32,123 bases of DNA from positions 3,305 through 35,427 of the forward strand of contig CYKH01001509.1 in assembly GCA_001460835.1 (NCBI GenBank), read 5' to 3'. The DNA comes from Bodo saltans (lineage: Eukaryota > Euglenozoa > Kinetoplastea > Eubodonida > Bodonidae). Under the pieces are notes generated by a model. It did no database searches, was not told where the DNA came from, and worked only from the letters and a program-made list of their open reading frames with translations. The position numbers were made by a program, and so were the translations under genes. Of this stretch, positions 9,087 through 17,844 are shown piece after piece. Position 1 is the first letter of the stretch. Each line of letters begins with the position of its first letter.

Positions 9087-9175
9087 GCTTTTCATTTTTT
9101 TTGTTTGCTTTGTGTTTATGGAAGCATCGAGAACAGGTAGTTGTCGCTGTATCATTGTTTTTACCCCCTCCCGAG
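9087..9175 (+). promoter_or_regulatory. Splice-acceptor region upstream of the TPR-MYND gene
   Basis: Two pyrimidine tracts (about 9088-9117 and 9149-9172) are followed by AGs, the last at 9174-9175. They lie within the longest open frame (from ATG 9079) and encode a Phe-rich false leader. The first in-frame ATG after them is 9199. A further CAG at 9205-9207 leaves ATG 9244 or 9250 as alternatives. Confidence 0.55.
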
Positions 9176-9198
9176 CCGTTGCGCCGCCCTCCTCTCAC

Positions 9199-11301
9199 AT
9201 GTTGCAGCTACCTCCAACGTCCTCAGTACCGGAGGAGGAGGCGATGGGGATGACATTTGACTTTCCCGAATTCGAAGCTTTTGAACCCGACGATCGCCCA
9301 CCTCCACCGGACGAGGACGATTTTCCCATTGACTGTACCGTAGATTTAGTAGATGTTGCGACTGCTCAAATTGCCCAGACGCCACAATTGTGGGAGCCGT
9401 TTATGGAACACTTGTTCCGAGGAAAGATCAACGCTGTTGTCAAACGGCATCGAGGAGATTATACCTTCGTCGTCTGCCAAGACCAAGAAGACCCTTCCAT
9501 AGTAATCGGCTGCACGCTGTACCGTGCATGCCTGAAGGAGCCCAAGGTTAAGATGAAGAAATACATCCCGCAAGATGACGCCCCGCCTGGAGCGACCGAT
9601 GCCCCGGCGGGAAGCAGCTCCCCCCGAAAAACACCGCTGCCGATTGCAGCAACTGGTGGCGGTGATGATGCCCTCTTCCCAGTGCTGGAGGAGCTTGATC
9701 GTGACGATGATGATATTCTCATGAGGCCTGTGGCACCACCCGAACCCCAACCTGCGACCGTTGACACGTCCCCTCGCTCACAAGTTGTCGTCGCAGACCC
9801 AGCCCCCTCTGGGTCGACACGGTCGGACGGCCGCCATCGTGTCCCGGTCCCCCCCGGACTGCCGGCCGGTGCCTCCCACTCTTCCCATAGCAGCACCAAC
9901 GCACCCCAGCTTCCCTTTCCTGCTGCCGTGGTCAACCAAGCAAAAGCCCGTCGCCTTATGCACAGCGGCAATGCTGCATTCGCGAAGAAAGACCTTGAAA
10001 AGGCAGTCAACTTGTACACCGAGGCTTTCGAGATTGATCGTGGTGATAGTGCTCGCATTCTGTCGAATCGTTCAGCCGCTCTGCTGATGCTCAAGCGACC
10101 AGAGGCAGCCCTTGCAGATGCAAGAGCGGTGATGCGATCCACCCCACGAAGCAGCGTCGGCTACATCCGCGCTGGCAACGTCTTCCACCAACTCAAGCGG
10201 TTCGATGAAGCAAAGTTATGCTACGAAAAAGCCCTTGCATTGGATGCCAATCGAAACCCAGACTTGCAGTTTTCGCTGCGCAACAATGCTGTGCTTGCGG
10301 TGTATTACAGTAAGACAGAGCGTCTCCCTATCAGTATTCAAGTCAACCGACAGCTAGACGTGATTGCAGTGAGCAAAAGGAATGTACGTCCCAACGAGGT
10401 GCTGTGGACGGAAGTGACCTCAAGCATTGCTCCGGCAGATTGCAACGTCGACGCACAGCTTTTCTGTGGACATTGCTATCGATCCCTGTTGCGCGCCAAG
10501 GAGCTTGCGCAACAAATTCCGGGAGTAGACGTAGGAATTATTTCAAGCTTGATGCGCGAGGTGAATCCCGTCCGTTGCCACGAGGGCTGCAACCAGCGTT
10601 ACTGCTCAGAAACGTGCCGCCTCAAGGCATGGACGGAGCACCACTGGATTGAGTGCGAAGTGCAGGGTAAGTGGGCAGCGTCTATGGGGAAGGTGCGGGA
10701 GCTATTCAAGAGCGATGTAGCGAGGTTGTATCCCCAAGCTGACGTTGCAGCCGCTCGTCTGTCGTTGAGAATGATGGTCAAGGTGCTTTCAAGTGGTCGC
10801 CAGCTATCTGAGGCTATCAACAACTTCGGATGGATTCATGAGGGTACGCCACTCACGCCTGATCTTTGTGTTGTTGTAACAAACATTTTACAACCCGCGT
10901 ACTTGTTGATACACGAGTGCCTGACCCGTGAAGAAAGAGCACTGCTGGACTTGTCATTTGTGGTGAGTCTCTTCCGCCGGTGTTTGCGTAATATGGTGAC
11001 CACTGTGGCGTCGCCGTGGCCAATGATTGTCTCCAACGTTGAAACAAACCTCGACCTCATCAAACAACGTGGCATGTCCCATCCAGGGCTCGAGTCTATC
11101 CTTGCTCTGAAGCCTCAAGAAATGGTCGGTGTTTCCATCGCGTGCTACGCTGTCTTCGAGATCTTTGCCATTACGCTGCTAGGGGACGAGCCTGCGGAAC
11201 CAAACATTGTCATCCGTAAGGAGGGGGAGACTGCGAACACGGGTGTCTTTGTGACACTGAAGGCGATTGGACGAAACGGAACGATCATCGGATCCAGGTG
11301 A
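9199..11301 (+). CDS. TPR-MYND protein with degenerate SET domain (SMYD-like)
   Basis: Residue numbers are from the upstream ATG at 9079; subtract 40 for the start chosen here. An acidic, proline-rich N-terminus (56-165) and a low-complexity linker precede three TPR-like repeats (about 293-400). A stretch resembling the start of a SET domain (RNVRPNEVLWTE) is interrupted by a MYND zinc finger that begins C463-x2-C466 and continues with RYCSETC and HHWIEC. This order (TPR, split SET with MYND insert) fits the SMYD family. Where SMYD enzymes have NHSCxPN this protein has GDEPAEPN (702-709), and it ends near the point where the GEE-x-x-x-Y catalytic tyrosine segment would follow. I infer it is not an active lysine methyltransferase and may act as a protein-binding scaffold. 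Confidence 0.65.
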   Translation: MLQLPPTSSVPEEEAMGMTFDFPEFEAFEPDDRPPPPDEDDFPIDCTVDLVDVATAQIAQTPQLWEPFMEHLFRGKINAVVKRHRGDYTFVVCQDQEDPSIVIGCTLYRACLKEPKVKMKKYIPQDDAPPGATDAPAGSSSPRKTPLPIAATGGGDDALFPVLEELDRDDDDILMRPVAPPEPQPATVDTSPRSQVVVADPAPSGSTRSDGRHRVPVPPGLPAGASHSSHSSTNAPQLPFPAAVVNQAKARRLMHSGNAAFAKKDLEKAVNLYTEAFEIDRGDSARILSNRSAALLMLKRPEAALADARAVMRSTPRSSVGYIRAGNVFHQLKRFDEAKLCYEKALALDANRNPDLQFSLRNNAVLAVYYSKTERLPISIQVNRQLDVIAVSKRNVRPNEVLWTEVTSSIAPADCNVDAQLFCGHCYRSLLRAKELAQQIPGVDVGIISSLMREVNPVRCHEGCNQRYCSETCRLKAWTEHHWIECEVQGKWAASMGKVRELFKSDVARLYPQADVAAARLSLRMMVKVLSSGRQLSEAINNFGWIHEGTPLTPDLCVVVTNILQPAYLLIHECLTREERALLDLSFVVSLFRRCLRNMVTTVASPWPMIVSNVETNLDLIKQRGMSHPGLESILALKPQEMVGVSIACYAVFEIFAITLLGDEPAEPNIVIRKEGETANTGVFVTLKAIGRNGTIIGSR

Positions 11302-11520
11302 TGATGAATGAAAAGAGATCGAGAGCGACACGAGAAACACAATTACGAATACATCAAACAAGAATTCCGATACACCACACCACGAGGCTTGTGTGAGCCT
11401 CAGTTCATTTTTTTTGTTCTACGCCGTTTTGAAAACAATAATCCATGGGAATTTATTGACGGAGAGTTCATTGTTGCGCTTGATGTACTTTTGCTGTTCT
11501 CCATACCGGAGGAGAGACCG

Positions 11521-11542
11521 ACACACACACACAAAAAAAAAA
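11521..11542. repeat. (AC)6 followed by A10
   Basis: A simple-sequence tract lies 10 nt before the LRR gene start. The rest of 11302-11552 contains T-rich stretches and several AGs, consistent with a 3' UTR plus splice-acceptor region, and no gene that I can support. Confidence 0.8.
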
Positions 11543-11552
11543 GCGAGCATCC

Positions 11553-13301
11553 ATGACCGTCGCATCTATCCCGGCGCATCTCCTTCCCGATGATAGCGAT
11601 TACCGTATTGACATTGGGAAGAGGAAAAAGTACGCGATGATTGTGTCGCGGCCTGCACCCCCACCCCCACAACAAGTGCAGGAAGATGTAGAACGACTGC
11701 GAGGGGAGATTCTTATTCCTTGCCTCGTGCGCACGACGACGGCATCACGCGAAGGTTGCCTACCCAACCCCGCAAGGTACGAAGTTTGCTCGTCGACACA
11801 CACGCTGCGTATCGAGCAGCTAGCCACCACTCGTGACTTGAGCACACTGCTCTGGGATCATGATGATGATGCAGGAGCAACACGCCAACCACTCGTGCCC
11901 ATCCTTCAGCAGCCCCCAATCAGCAACGATGCACCATTGGCGATTTTTGGCGGCTCAGCTGAGTCGCCCAGCAGCAGTGCCGTTGTACCTCGTAAGACGC
12001 ACCAGCGCCGCAACACTCTTTTGAAGTCAGACGTTCTCTCCATCTTACCACGGCTTGAGGCACTCACAACGGTCGTGATTCGAAATAATTTTTGTCTTGA
12101 GGCGCTTCCCCTGGAGGCCTTGCACCAAATGAGGTTCCTCAAGCACTTGGACTTATCTTACAACGCTATTCACGACGTCCCTAGTGTCCTCTTCTTAAAG
12201 CCCTCCCTCAACACCCGAACTGGCACGACTGCTGCGTTTCCAGACTTGCTTGAACTGCACCTGGATAACAACCAAATTGCGTGGCTTCCAAAGGAACTCT
12301 TCACGACGATGCCCCGCCTCAAACGTTTGACCCTCAACAACAATTTACTTGCGGGCATGCCCAGTACACTCGGCAACCACTGTGTGCCCGGGGCGGCGCT
12401 ATCGGAAGTATCGCTGCATAATAATACGTTTAGTCCTGAAGCCGAAGACTTACTCGAGATCGAGCACTGCGCGGCGCACTACGACGTCATGATGGCGAAG
12501 GTCGAAGAACACGTTGAGCTGATTGCTGCTGGTGGTCCGCTGTCGCGCGAGCGTGAGATAGAGTGGCGTCTCCGTCTCCAACGCATGCCGCTGAGGAAGA
12601 AGCAGTTCACCTCGGCCACTTCGTGCCAAGTGTACGCGGAGGGAACGCGTGTTCTGCTTGACTTGCTGCGCAGAGAGGATGCTTGGAAAGCAGCAAAGGA
12701 GGGGTGGTCATCGACAACACCTTCAGCCGAGAGTTTCTACAAAGGCCCTGTTGGCTGGGACTTGGAGGTGGTCAGATGTAACATGTGCCAGACGGAGCTC
12801 CACCCTCACTGGCACCGATACCGCACCGCCCGCGCTGCGTTGTTGAGGGGGCAAGAAGTCGCAGCCCTTGGCCCACGGTACCGCCCACCAACAGCAGACC
12901 ATGACTTTTCCTTCTTTATGGATGGGGACGCTCCGGTGCTGCGTCCTAAATTCGAGCTCCATGGTGAAGATGCGGTGGGCAAAGCACCCTGGGAACGTGA
13001 CGAGGAACTCTTGTGGATGCTAGGAGAGTCCCTTAATGGTGGATGCCTAGGTCCCAACGCCGAGCGTGTGCTGGGCGTGGCAAGAAACACTCTTGAATCA
13101 ACATGTCCGCCGTTCTGCAGCGTCAATTACGTTGATGTTGCGCGCAACAAGGATGTCCCCCTATTGTACTTTATCTGTGGCAGCGCTATGTGCCAATCTG
13201 CGTTGGCGGAGATGAGCGTCGATGGCAACGCCGCCCAGAACTTTTCTTGTGTAGACTACAGCAAACTGGATCCGTCAGACGATGATGACATGGATGAGTG
13301 A
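11553..13301 (+). CDS. Leucine-rich-repeat protein with a C-terminal Cys-rich domain
   Basis: The 582-residue protein has a variable N-terminal region, then about four leucine-rich repeats at 165-295 (for example FLKHLDLSYNAIHDVP and LLELHLDNNQIAWLP). LRRs of this type bind proteins. The C-terminal half contains C409-x2-C412, a HPHWH cluster at 417-421, and C542-x4-C547, which together could bind zinc; this is an inference from spacing. The end is acidic (DDDDMDE). I do not recognise a named family. It is not LRRC6/DNAAF11 as far as I can see, because no CS domain follows the repeats. Confidence 0.8.
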   Translation: MTVASIPAHLLPDDSDYRIDIGKRKKYAMIVSRPAPPPPQQVQEDVERLRGEILIPCLVRTTTASREGCLPNPARYEVCSSTHTLRIEQLATTRDLSTLLWDHDDDAGATRQPLVPILQQPPISNDAPLAIFGGSAESPSSSAVVPRKTHQRRNTLLKSDVLSILPRLEALTTVVIRNNFCLEALPLEALHQMRFLKHLDLSYNAIHDVPSVLFLKPSLNTRTGTTAAFPDLLELHLDNNQIAWLPKELFTTMPRLKRLTLNNNLLAGMPSTLGNHCVPGAALSEVSLHNNTFSPEAEDLLEIEHCAAHYDVMMAKVEEHVELIAAGGPLSREREIEWRLRLQRMPLRKKQFTSATSCQVYAEGTRVLLDLLRREDAWKAAKEGWSSTTPSAESFYKGPVGWDLEVVRCNMCQTELHPHWHRYRTARAALLRGQEVAALGPRYRPPTADHDFSFFMDGDAPVLRPKFELHGEDAVGKAPWERDEELLWMLGESLNGGCLGPNAERVLGVARNTLESTCPPFCSVNYVDVARNKDVPLLYFICGSAMCQSALAEMSVDGNAAQNFSCVDYSKLDPSDDDDMDE

Positions 13302-13409
13302 ATCAGGGGATCAGCTGAAAATGTGTGTGGGTAACTACAGTCTGCCCTGACCTCTCACTTCCTCACTAGTGAACATTCATTCTCTCGTTTTTCTAACTTT
13401 TGATCATTT

Positions 13410-14219
13410 ATGTGGCAAGTTGCGATGCCTACATGGCAAGCTGTCATCAAGGCCCACATCGCCACAGACTCTTACTGTGATGGACAAGCGACGCCTAGAA
13501 AACTGTGGTGGTCTGCCCCCCTCCAGTTCGGCATTCCCACGTTCCTATGCGGCTATTTAGCAGTAGCATGTCTGCGGTCCAACGTGTATGAAGCGTCGCG
13601 AGTCGCCGAGGGAAGTTTGCTGTACGCATCTCCCGAGGGGCTACAAATGACTCTTCACGAAGAGTTTCCCTCGTGGTTCCTGCAGGTGCATCGATGGGCA
13701 GGGGTTGTCCTCGTCCCCCTAGTCGTGGTGCAGAAGCATCTGGTCCCAAGCATGGCAGTGTGGCCTCGTGGATCGGATCAGCGCAATAGACTTAGTCGCT
13801 GGTCGCCCGAGGCGGTCCGCAAGTCGCATGTTGTGATCGGGTACGCCTCTCTCGGTGCCATTGGGTACATGGCTTTCTGCGGATTCTTCTTACGCAGCAG
13901 CAGCACATTTGAGGGGTTCCAGTGGGCCATGGTGCTGTTTGTTGCCCCGTGGATCGTGTTCATAGCGGCTATTCCCCTTACCGTCTGGAAGGACTATCGT
14001 GTGGCCCATGCCGTGATTGGGTCAGCAGTGTTCAAAGCCTGCGTTGCAGTCCCCCTTGCCCGTACGCTTGGCGTAGTTCTTCAGCAATGGAGTAGTAGTC
14101 CTGCAACCATGGCACGCGATTATTATCTTGGCATAGGCATTGCAGCCGTTGCAGTAGGTGCTTGGGCACTTCGAGACGCATGGAAGATGATTCGTGCGTT
14201 TGGCGGTGAGAGCGACTGA
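13410..14219 (+). CDS. Multipass membrane protein, possibly DUF2306/cytochrome b561-like
   Basis: The 269-residue protein has about six hydrophobic segments (roughly 38-56, 90-112, 140-162, 170-192, 197-222, 239-256). Histidines lie in or beside the segments: H94 (VHRWAG), H110 (KHLV), H140 (SHVVIGY) and H200 (AHAVIG). The pattern of paired intramembrane histidines and the RVAHAVIGSAVFK stretch resemble DUF2306-type and b561-type membrane proteins, so heme b binding is possible but unproven. The ATG at 13410 is the first after the pyrimidine-rich stretch at 13378-13402; M6 at 13425 is an alternative start. Confidence 0.7.
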   Translation: MWQVAMPTWQAVIKAHIATDSYCDGQATPRKLWWSAPLQFGIPTFLCGYLAVACLRSNVYEASRVAEGSLLYASPEGLQMTLHEEFPSWFLQVHRWAGVVLVPLVVVQKHLVPSMAVWPRGSDQRNRLSRWSPEAVRKSHVVIGYASLGAIGYMAFCGFFLRSSSTFEGFQWAMVLFVAPWIVFIAAIPLTVWKDYRVAHAVIGSAVFKACVAVPLARTLGVVLQQWSSSPATMARDYYLGIGIAAVAVGAWALRDAWKMIRAFGGESD

Positions 14220-14455
14220 TGAGACCACGACGACGCTTATTATTTTGTTGTGATGTGTGTTCTTTGTTTTGAGCGATCAGTATGTTTTGTTTCTTGTCCC
14301 TACCAGCTGATGGGACCATCAAACTTTAGTTCGCCTTCATTAGCATTGAGTGTTTGTTATGACGTTTCAGGTTTCTCCTTGCCTTGGTTACATTGATCAA
14401 AGGAGGTACAAAGGAGCGGTTGCTAACATATCGTTTTAGATTTTGGCCGTCTTGT

Positions 14456-14755
14456 NNNNNNNNNNNNNNNNNNNNNNNNNNNNNNNNNNNNNNNNNNNNN
14501 NNNNNNNNNNNNNNNNNNNNNNNNNNNNNNNNNNNNNNNNNNNNNNNNNNNNNNNNNNNNNNNNNNNNNNNNNNNNNNNNNNNNNNNNNNNNNNNNNNNN
14601 NNNNNNNNNNNNNNNNNNNNNNNNNNNNNNNNNNNNNNNNNNNNNNNNNNNNNNNNNNNNNNNNNNNNNNNNNNNNNNNNNNNNNNNNNNNNNNNNNNNN
14701 NNNNNNNNNNNNNNNNNNNNNNNNNNNNNNNNNNNNNNNNNNNNNNNNNNNNNNN
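14456..14755. other. Assembly gap of 300 N
   Basis: The gap is 300 undetermined bases; the round number suggests an estimated or placeholder size. The preceding 236 nt (14220-14455) hold no gene but contain a pyrimidine tract (14370-14385) and a GTTTTAG (AG at 14438-14439) that would serve as splice acceptor for a gene starting inside the gap. Confidence 0.98.
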
Positions 14756-14806
14756 CCCGACAAGTACCGTGAGAAGCACGCACAGGATTTCCCTGATGAG
14801 GATTGA
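14756..14806 (+). CDS. 3' end of a gene hidden in the gap
   Basis: Directly after the gap, one frame reads PDKYREKHAQDFPDED and then TGA at 14804-14806. A charged C-terminal tail, C/G-ending codons like those of eS26 and PCCB, and a fresh splice-acceptor tract about 80 nt downstream all suggest a genuine gene end. If the gap length is real and the acceptor is the AG at 14438-14439, the protein has at most about 115 residues. I do not recognise it. Confidence 0.5.
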   Translation, partial: PDKYREKHAQDFPDED

Positions 14807-14882
14807 GGAAGGGGGGAGGTTTCCCTGTGTTTGAACAAACGTATGAGATGAGCAAGAGCGCTGTTGCTCGTTTTATGTTGCT

Positions 14883-14925
14883 GATTTTTTTATATTTCTT
14901 TCCACTCCACCCCCTCCCTACACAG
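14883..14925 (+). promoter_or_regulatory. Probable trans-splice acceptor for PCCB
   Basis: A 40-nt tract of almost only T and C, ending in CTACACAG (AG at 14924-14925), lies 138 nt before the PCCB ATG. A second T-rich stretch and CAG (15061-15063) abut the ATG directly and would leave no leader, so the upstream site is preferred. Confidence 0.55.
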
Positions 14926-15063
14926 CGGTTGCTAAGTTCGAATCAACGTGTCGTTCTTGCTCCACACGCACATTGGCCCTCCACACATCACCTCACAATA
15001 ACTTTGTTTGCCTCTTTATGTTTCGTTTCTCTGTGAAAGTAAAGAACATCTCTCTTCAATCAG

Positions 15064-16611
15064 ATGATGCGAAGGGTGACTCGTGGGTTCTTTGGCCTCC
15101 CGATGGCCCGTATGGTGTCGGACCAAAGCACAAACCCAAATTACCCCGCTGAGCAGGCGAAGCGCCACAGCCAACAAAAGCTTACGGCACTGGAGCGTGT
15201 GCAGTTGTTCTGCGACGCTGGCTCTTTCCGTGAGCGTGATGCCCTCGTTGAGCACACCTGCACCCAATTCGGTATGGAGAAGAAGAAGTCGCCCGGCGAT
15301 GGCTTCGTGACTGGTGTGGGACAAGTGTTTGGCCGCCCAGTGTATCTCTTCTCGCATGACTTTATGTTCATGGGAGGCTCGCTTTCTGGCGCCAACGCCG
15401 CGAAGGTGTGCAAGATCATGGACGAGGCTGCCAAGGTGGGAGCCCCAGTGATTGGCTTTAACGATTCGGGCGGTGCCCGTATTCAAGAGGGCGTGGACTC
15501 CCTTGGCGGCTATGCGGATATCTTCCTGCGCAATACGTTGTGCTCAGGTGTGATTCCTCAAATTAGTGTCATCATGGGCCCCTGCGCAGGAGGTGCGGTG
15601 TACTCCCCAGCGATTACAGATTTCACCTTCATGGTGGACGAAACCGCTCACATGTTTGTCACCGGCCCCGAGGTCGTTGAGGCTGTTGGTGGAAAGGCTG
15701 TGACCAAGGCCGAACTTGGCGGCGCAAAGGTTCACGACTCGAAATCTGGCGTGTCCAGCGGTACCTTCGCGAACGATCTCGTCGCTATTTCTCAACTCCG
15801 TCGCTTTATGTCCTACTTGCCCTCCAGCAACCGCGAAGCTGCCCCTATCGTGCCAACTGAGGATAGCCGCCTGCGTGATGTCACTGGGCTCAACACCGTC
15901 GTTCCCCTCGACTCCAAGGAGGCGTACGATATCCGTGATGTGATCACCCCTGTAGTGGACGTGGAATCGTTCTTTGAGCTGCAACCCCACTACGCAAAGA
16001 ATATTGTGTGCGGTCTTGCCCGCATGGAGGGCCGCACCGTGTGCATTATCGCCAATCAGCCCCGCTTCAACGCTGGTGCGCTTGACATTGACTCTAGCGT
16101 GAAGGCAGCCCGTATCGTGCGCTTCGCTGATGCGTTCAACATTCCAATTGTCACCTTCGTTGACGTTCCTGGATTCCAGCCTGGCGTCGCTCAGGAGTAC
16201 GGCGGCATCATTCGCCACGGAGCGAAGCTGTTGTACGCCTACGCTGAGGCTACCGTCCCCAAGCTGACGGTCATCACCCGCAAGGCGTACGGTGGTGCTT
16301 ACGATGTGATGAGCAGCAAGCACTTGCGTGGTGACGTCAATTACGCGTGGCCCCGTGCTGAGATTGCCGTCATGGGAGCCGACGGTGCTGTGAAGTTGCT
16401 CCACCGCAAGAGCAGCCCCGAGGAGCACAAGGCGCACGTTGCCGAGTACGAGCGTAACTTCTGCACACCTATGACTGCCGCACGGAAGGGGTTTGTGGAT
16501 GCTGTGATCCAGCCGAGCGAGACCCGCCAACGTCTGTGCGAGGACCTCAAGCGCCTCGAGCGCAAGCAGCTCGCAAACCCTGCTCGCAAGCATGGCAACA
16601 TCCCGTTGTAG
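15064..16611 (+). CDS. PCCB: Propionyl-CoA carboxylase beta subunit, mitochondrial
   Basis: This is the carboxyltransferase subunit that moves CO2 from biotin to propionyl-CoA, giving methylmalonyl-CoA in the mitochondrial matrix. The 515 residues include a short basic, amphipathic leader ([11 protein letters not shown]) typical of mitochondrial import. Two crotonase-like halves follow, with oxyanion-hole glycine motifs such as SGGARIQEG and [12 protein letters not shown] in the first, and VPGFQPG and GGAYDVM in the second. D414 in GGAYDVM corresponds to the aspartate that favours propionyl-CoA in actinobacterial homologues. The C-terminus ARKHGNIPL is a family hallmark. Codons are strongly C/G-ending, suggesting high expression. 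The biotin-bearing alpha subunit is not in this window. Confidence 0.95.
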   Translation: MMRRVTRGFFGLPMARMVSDQSTNPNYPAEQAKRHSQQKLTALERVQLFCDAGSFRERDALVEHTCTQFGMEKKKSPGDGFVTGVGQVFGRPVYLFSHDFMFMGGSLSGANAAKVCKIMDEAAKVGAPVIGFNDSGGARIQEGVDSLGGYADIFLRNTLCSGVIPQISVIMGPCAGGAVYSPAITDFTFMVDETAHMFVTGPEVVEAVGGKAVTKAELGGAKVHDSKSGVSSGTFANDLVAISQLRRFMSYLPSSNREAAPIVPTEDSRLRDVTGLNTVVPLDSKEAYDIRDVITPVVDVESFFELQPHYAKNIVCGLARMEGRTVCIIANQPRFNAGALDIDSSVKAARIVRFADAFNIPIVTFVDVPGFQPGVAQEYGGIIRHGAKLLYAYAEATVPKLTVITRKAYGGAYDVMSSKHLRGDVNYAWPRAEIAVMGADGAVKLLHRKSSPEEHKAHVAEYERNFCTPMTAARKGFVDAVIQPSETRQRLCEDLKRLERKQLANPARKHGNIPL

Positions 16612-17011
16612 TAGGCTCACGGTGTAGGAGCCCCCAAAAGGTAGCGCCAAGGTAATCAAAAGATCACACGTGTTTGTTTTTCGGGCTCAAGCCCATCAAC
16701 TGTCATGAAAACGAAATGAAGAAATCAAACAAGCAACCAAAAGAGAAGTACTAGGGGTGGCTGATTGCGCAACGAAGTGTGAATGGGGTATCGCACTTGG
16801 GTGTAGGTGGAAGTGGCTATGAAGCATGATGGTCACCTCTGCACTTGATGCGTGTGCGTGAGAGTTGCAAGTGCGGTACTTCTTCAAACAAATCGACTCC
16901 TTTCCTACTGCGCGTGTCTCGGTTAACCTTATTCTGCAGCTTCCTTTTTTTTTCGCATATTTTTTCCCCGTCTTCAGAGCACGTCAGACACAAACACAGC
17001 TTTGCGAGTGC
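16612..17011 (+). other. 400-nt intergenic region with splice acceptor
   Basis: I see no gene or RNA in 16612-16939. A strong tract (16940-16974), T9 and then more T and C, ends in TTCAG at 16973-16977 and is the likely trans-splice acceptor for the next gene, leaving a 34-nt leader. Read in the frame of that gene the tract encodes a Phe-rich hydrophobic stretch with no in-frame ATG, so it should not be taken for a signal peptide. Confidence 0.6.
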
Positions 17012-17641
17012 ATGAGCAACTCCTCGGACAACACCACCGCCATCCTCCGGAACATCACAGAAGTCGTCACCAACAGTACTTCGAGCAACTCAACGTTTGT
17101 CAACATCTCCAAGCACCTCGCCGAGAGCCTGACCAACGCAACTTCGAACGTGTCGAAGAATTCATCATTGCACCTCTCAGGGAATCACACCAGCACAACG
17201 GCGCCCCACCTCACCCCTGGACCCAGTCCGCTCAACGAGACTGCGGGACCATCCATAGCAGACGCAATCATCAACGGCACCAAGACCCTATTCGGAGAGC
17301 CCACCAAGATGTCGAAGCCCGTTGAGCCGGTCGGCGTGGACCACTGGACCCTCATTTTAGGCTTTGGATTTTTATTTGCAGTGTCGATTGGTTGTGTATA
17401 TTTTGTCATTCGATGCATCCGAGGCGACGGGAAGCACCCAGGGGATCACGATGGGCCGTCCACACCCCCTCCTACCTCAGCCCCTCAGTCAGAAACGTCG
17501 CGCCTCATCCCTGTCGTCACCACCGACGCCAACGCACCGCAAGAAGATGCACAGTCGATCAGTGCATCACGCCGACGGTTTCTTGACCAGCGCCGCCAGC
17601 AAGTTCAACAGCAAACGTACGGCGCCACGACTTCATCGTAG
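17012..17641 (+). CDS. Sequon-dense single-pass membrane glycoprotein
   Basis: From ATG 17012 the protein has 209 residues. The first 90 residues carry 12 N-x-S/T sequons (N3, 7, 14, 21, 26, 31, 42, 46, 50, 58, 75, 88) and are rich in Ser, Thr and Asn. One transmembrane segment (about 113-134, TLILGFGFLFAVSIGCVYFV) is followed by a basic RCIRGDGK stop-transfer and a Pro/Ser/Gln-rich tail of about 70 residues. No cleavable signal peptide follows the ATG, so an N-outside, signal-anchor (type III) topology is inferred; that would place all sequons in the lumen or outside the cell. I know no family for it. A surface coat or mucin-like role is plausible. A membrane carbonic anhydrase follows. Confidence 0.7.
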   Translation: MSNSSDNTTAILRNITEVVTNSTSSNSTFVNISKHLAESLTNATSNVSKNSSLHLSGNHTSTTAPHLTPGPSPLNETAGPSIADAIINGTKTLFGEPTKMSKPVEPVGVDHWTLILGFGFLFAVSIGCVYFVIRCIRGDGKHPGDHDGPSTPPPTSAPQSETSRLIPVVTTDANAPQEDAQSISASRRRFLDQRRQQVQQQTYGATTSS

Positions 17642-17742
17642 GAACAAAGTCAACAGGGGAACCTCATCAAGAACGAGCACATATTGGCGCTCGCAGCAAT
17701 CGACCAAAAATATTCACAAGACCTTTTCTGATTTCGCACTCC

Positions 17743-17795
17743 TTCGAGTCTATCTTCTTCTGTTTGCACATATTTCTTCGCACTTTTTTTTTGAG
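17743..17795 (+). promoter_or_regulatory. Probable trans-splice acceptor for carbonic anhydrase
   Basis: A pyrimidine-rich run that includes T10 ends in TTGAG (AG at 17794-17795), 49 nt before the ATG at 17845. A second AG (AACAG, 17831-17835) lies closer to the start. Confidence 0.5.
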
Positions 17796-17844
17796 TTTGG
17801 ACAAAGAAATACAAACCACACACACGAACTAACAGCGTCTTTCA

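Noticed and set aside
9459-10142. 227-codon reverse-strand frame opposite the TPR-MYND gene
   Set aside because: Ser/Arg/Gly-rich shadow of the sense coding region with no recognisable domain.
14384-14806. One continuous protein across the N gap
   Set aside because: The frame is open only because the bases are unknown, and the part before the gap has no ATG and looks like a splice-acceptor leader.
15544-16659. 371-codon reverse-strand frame opposite PCCB
   Set aside because: It is the mirror of a gene with strong C/G third-position bias, which removes stops on the opposite strand; PCCB itself is certain.
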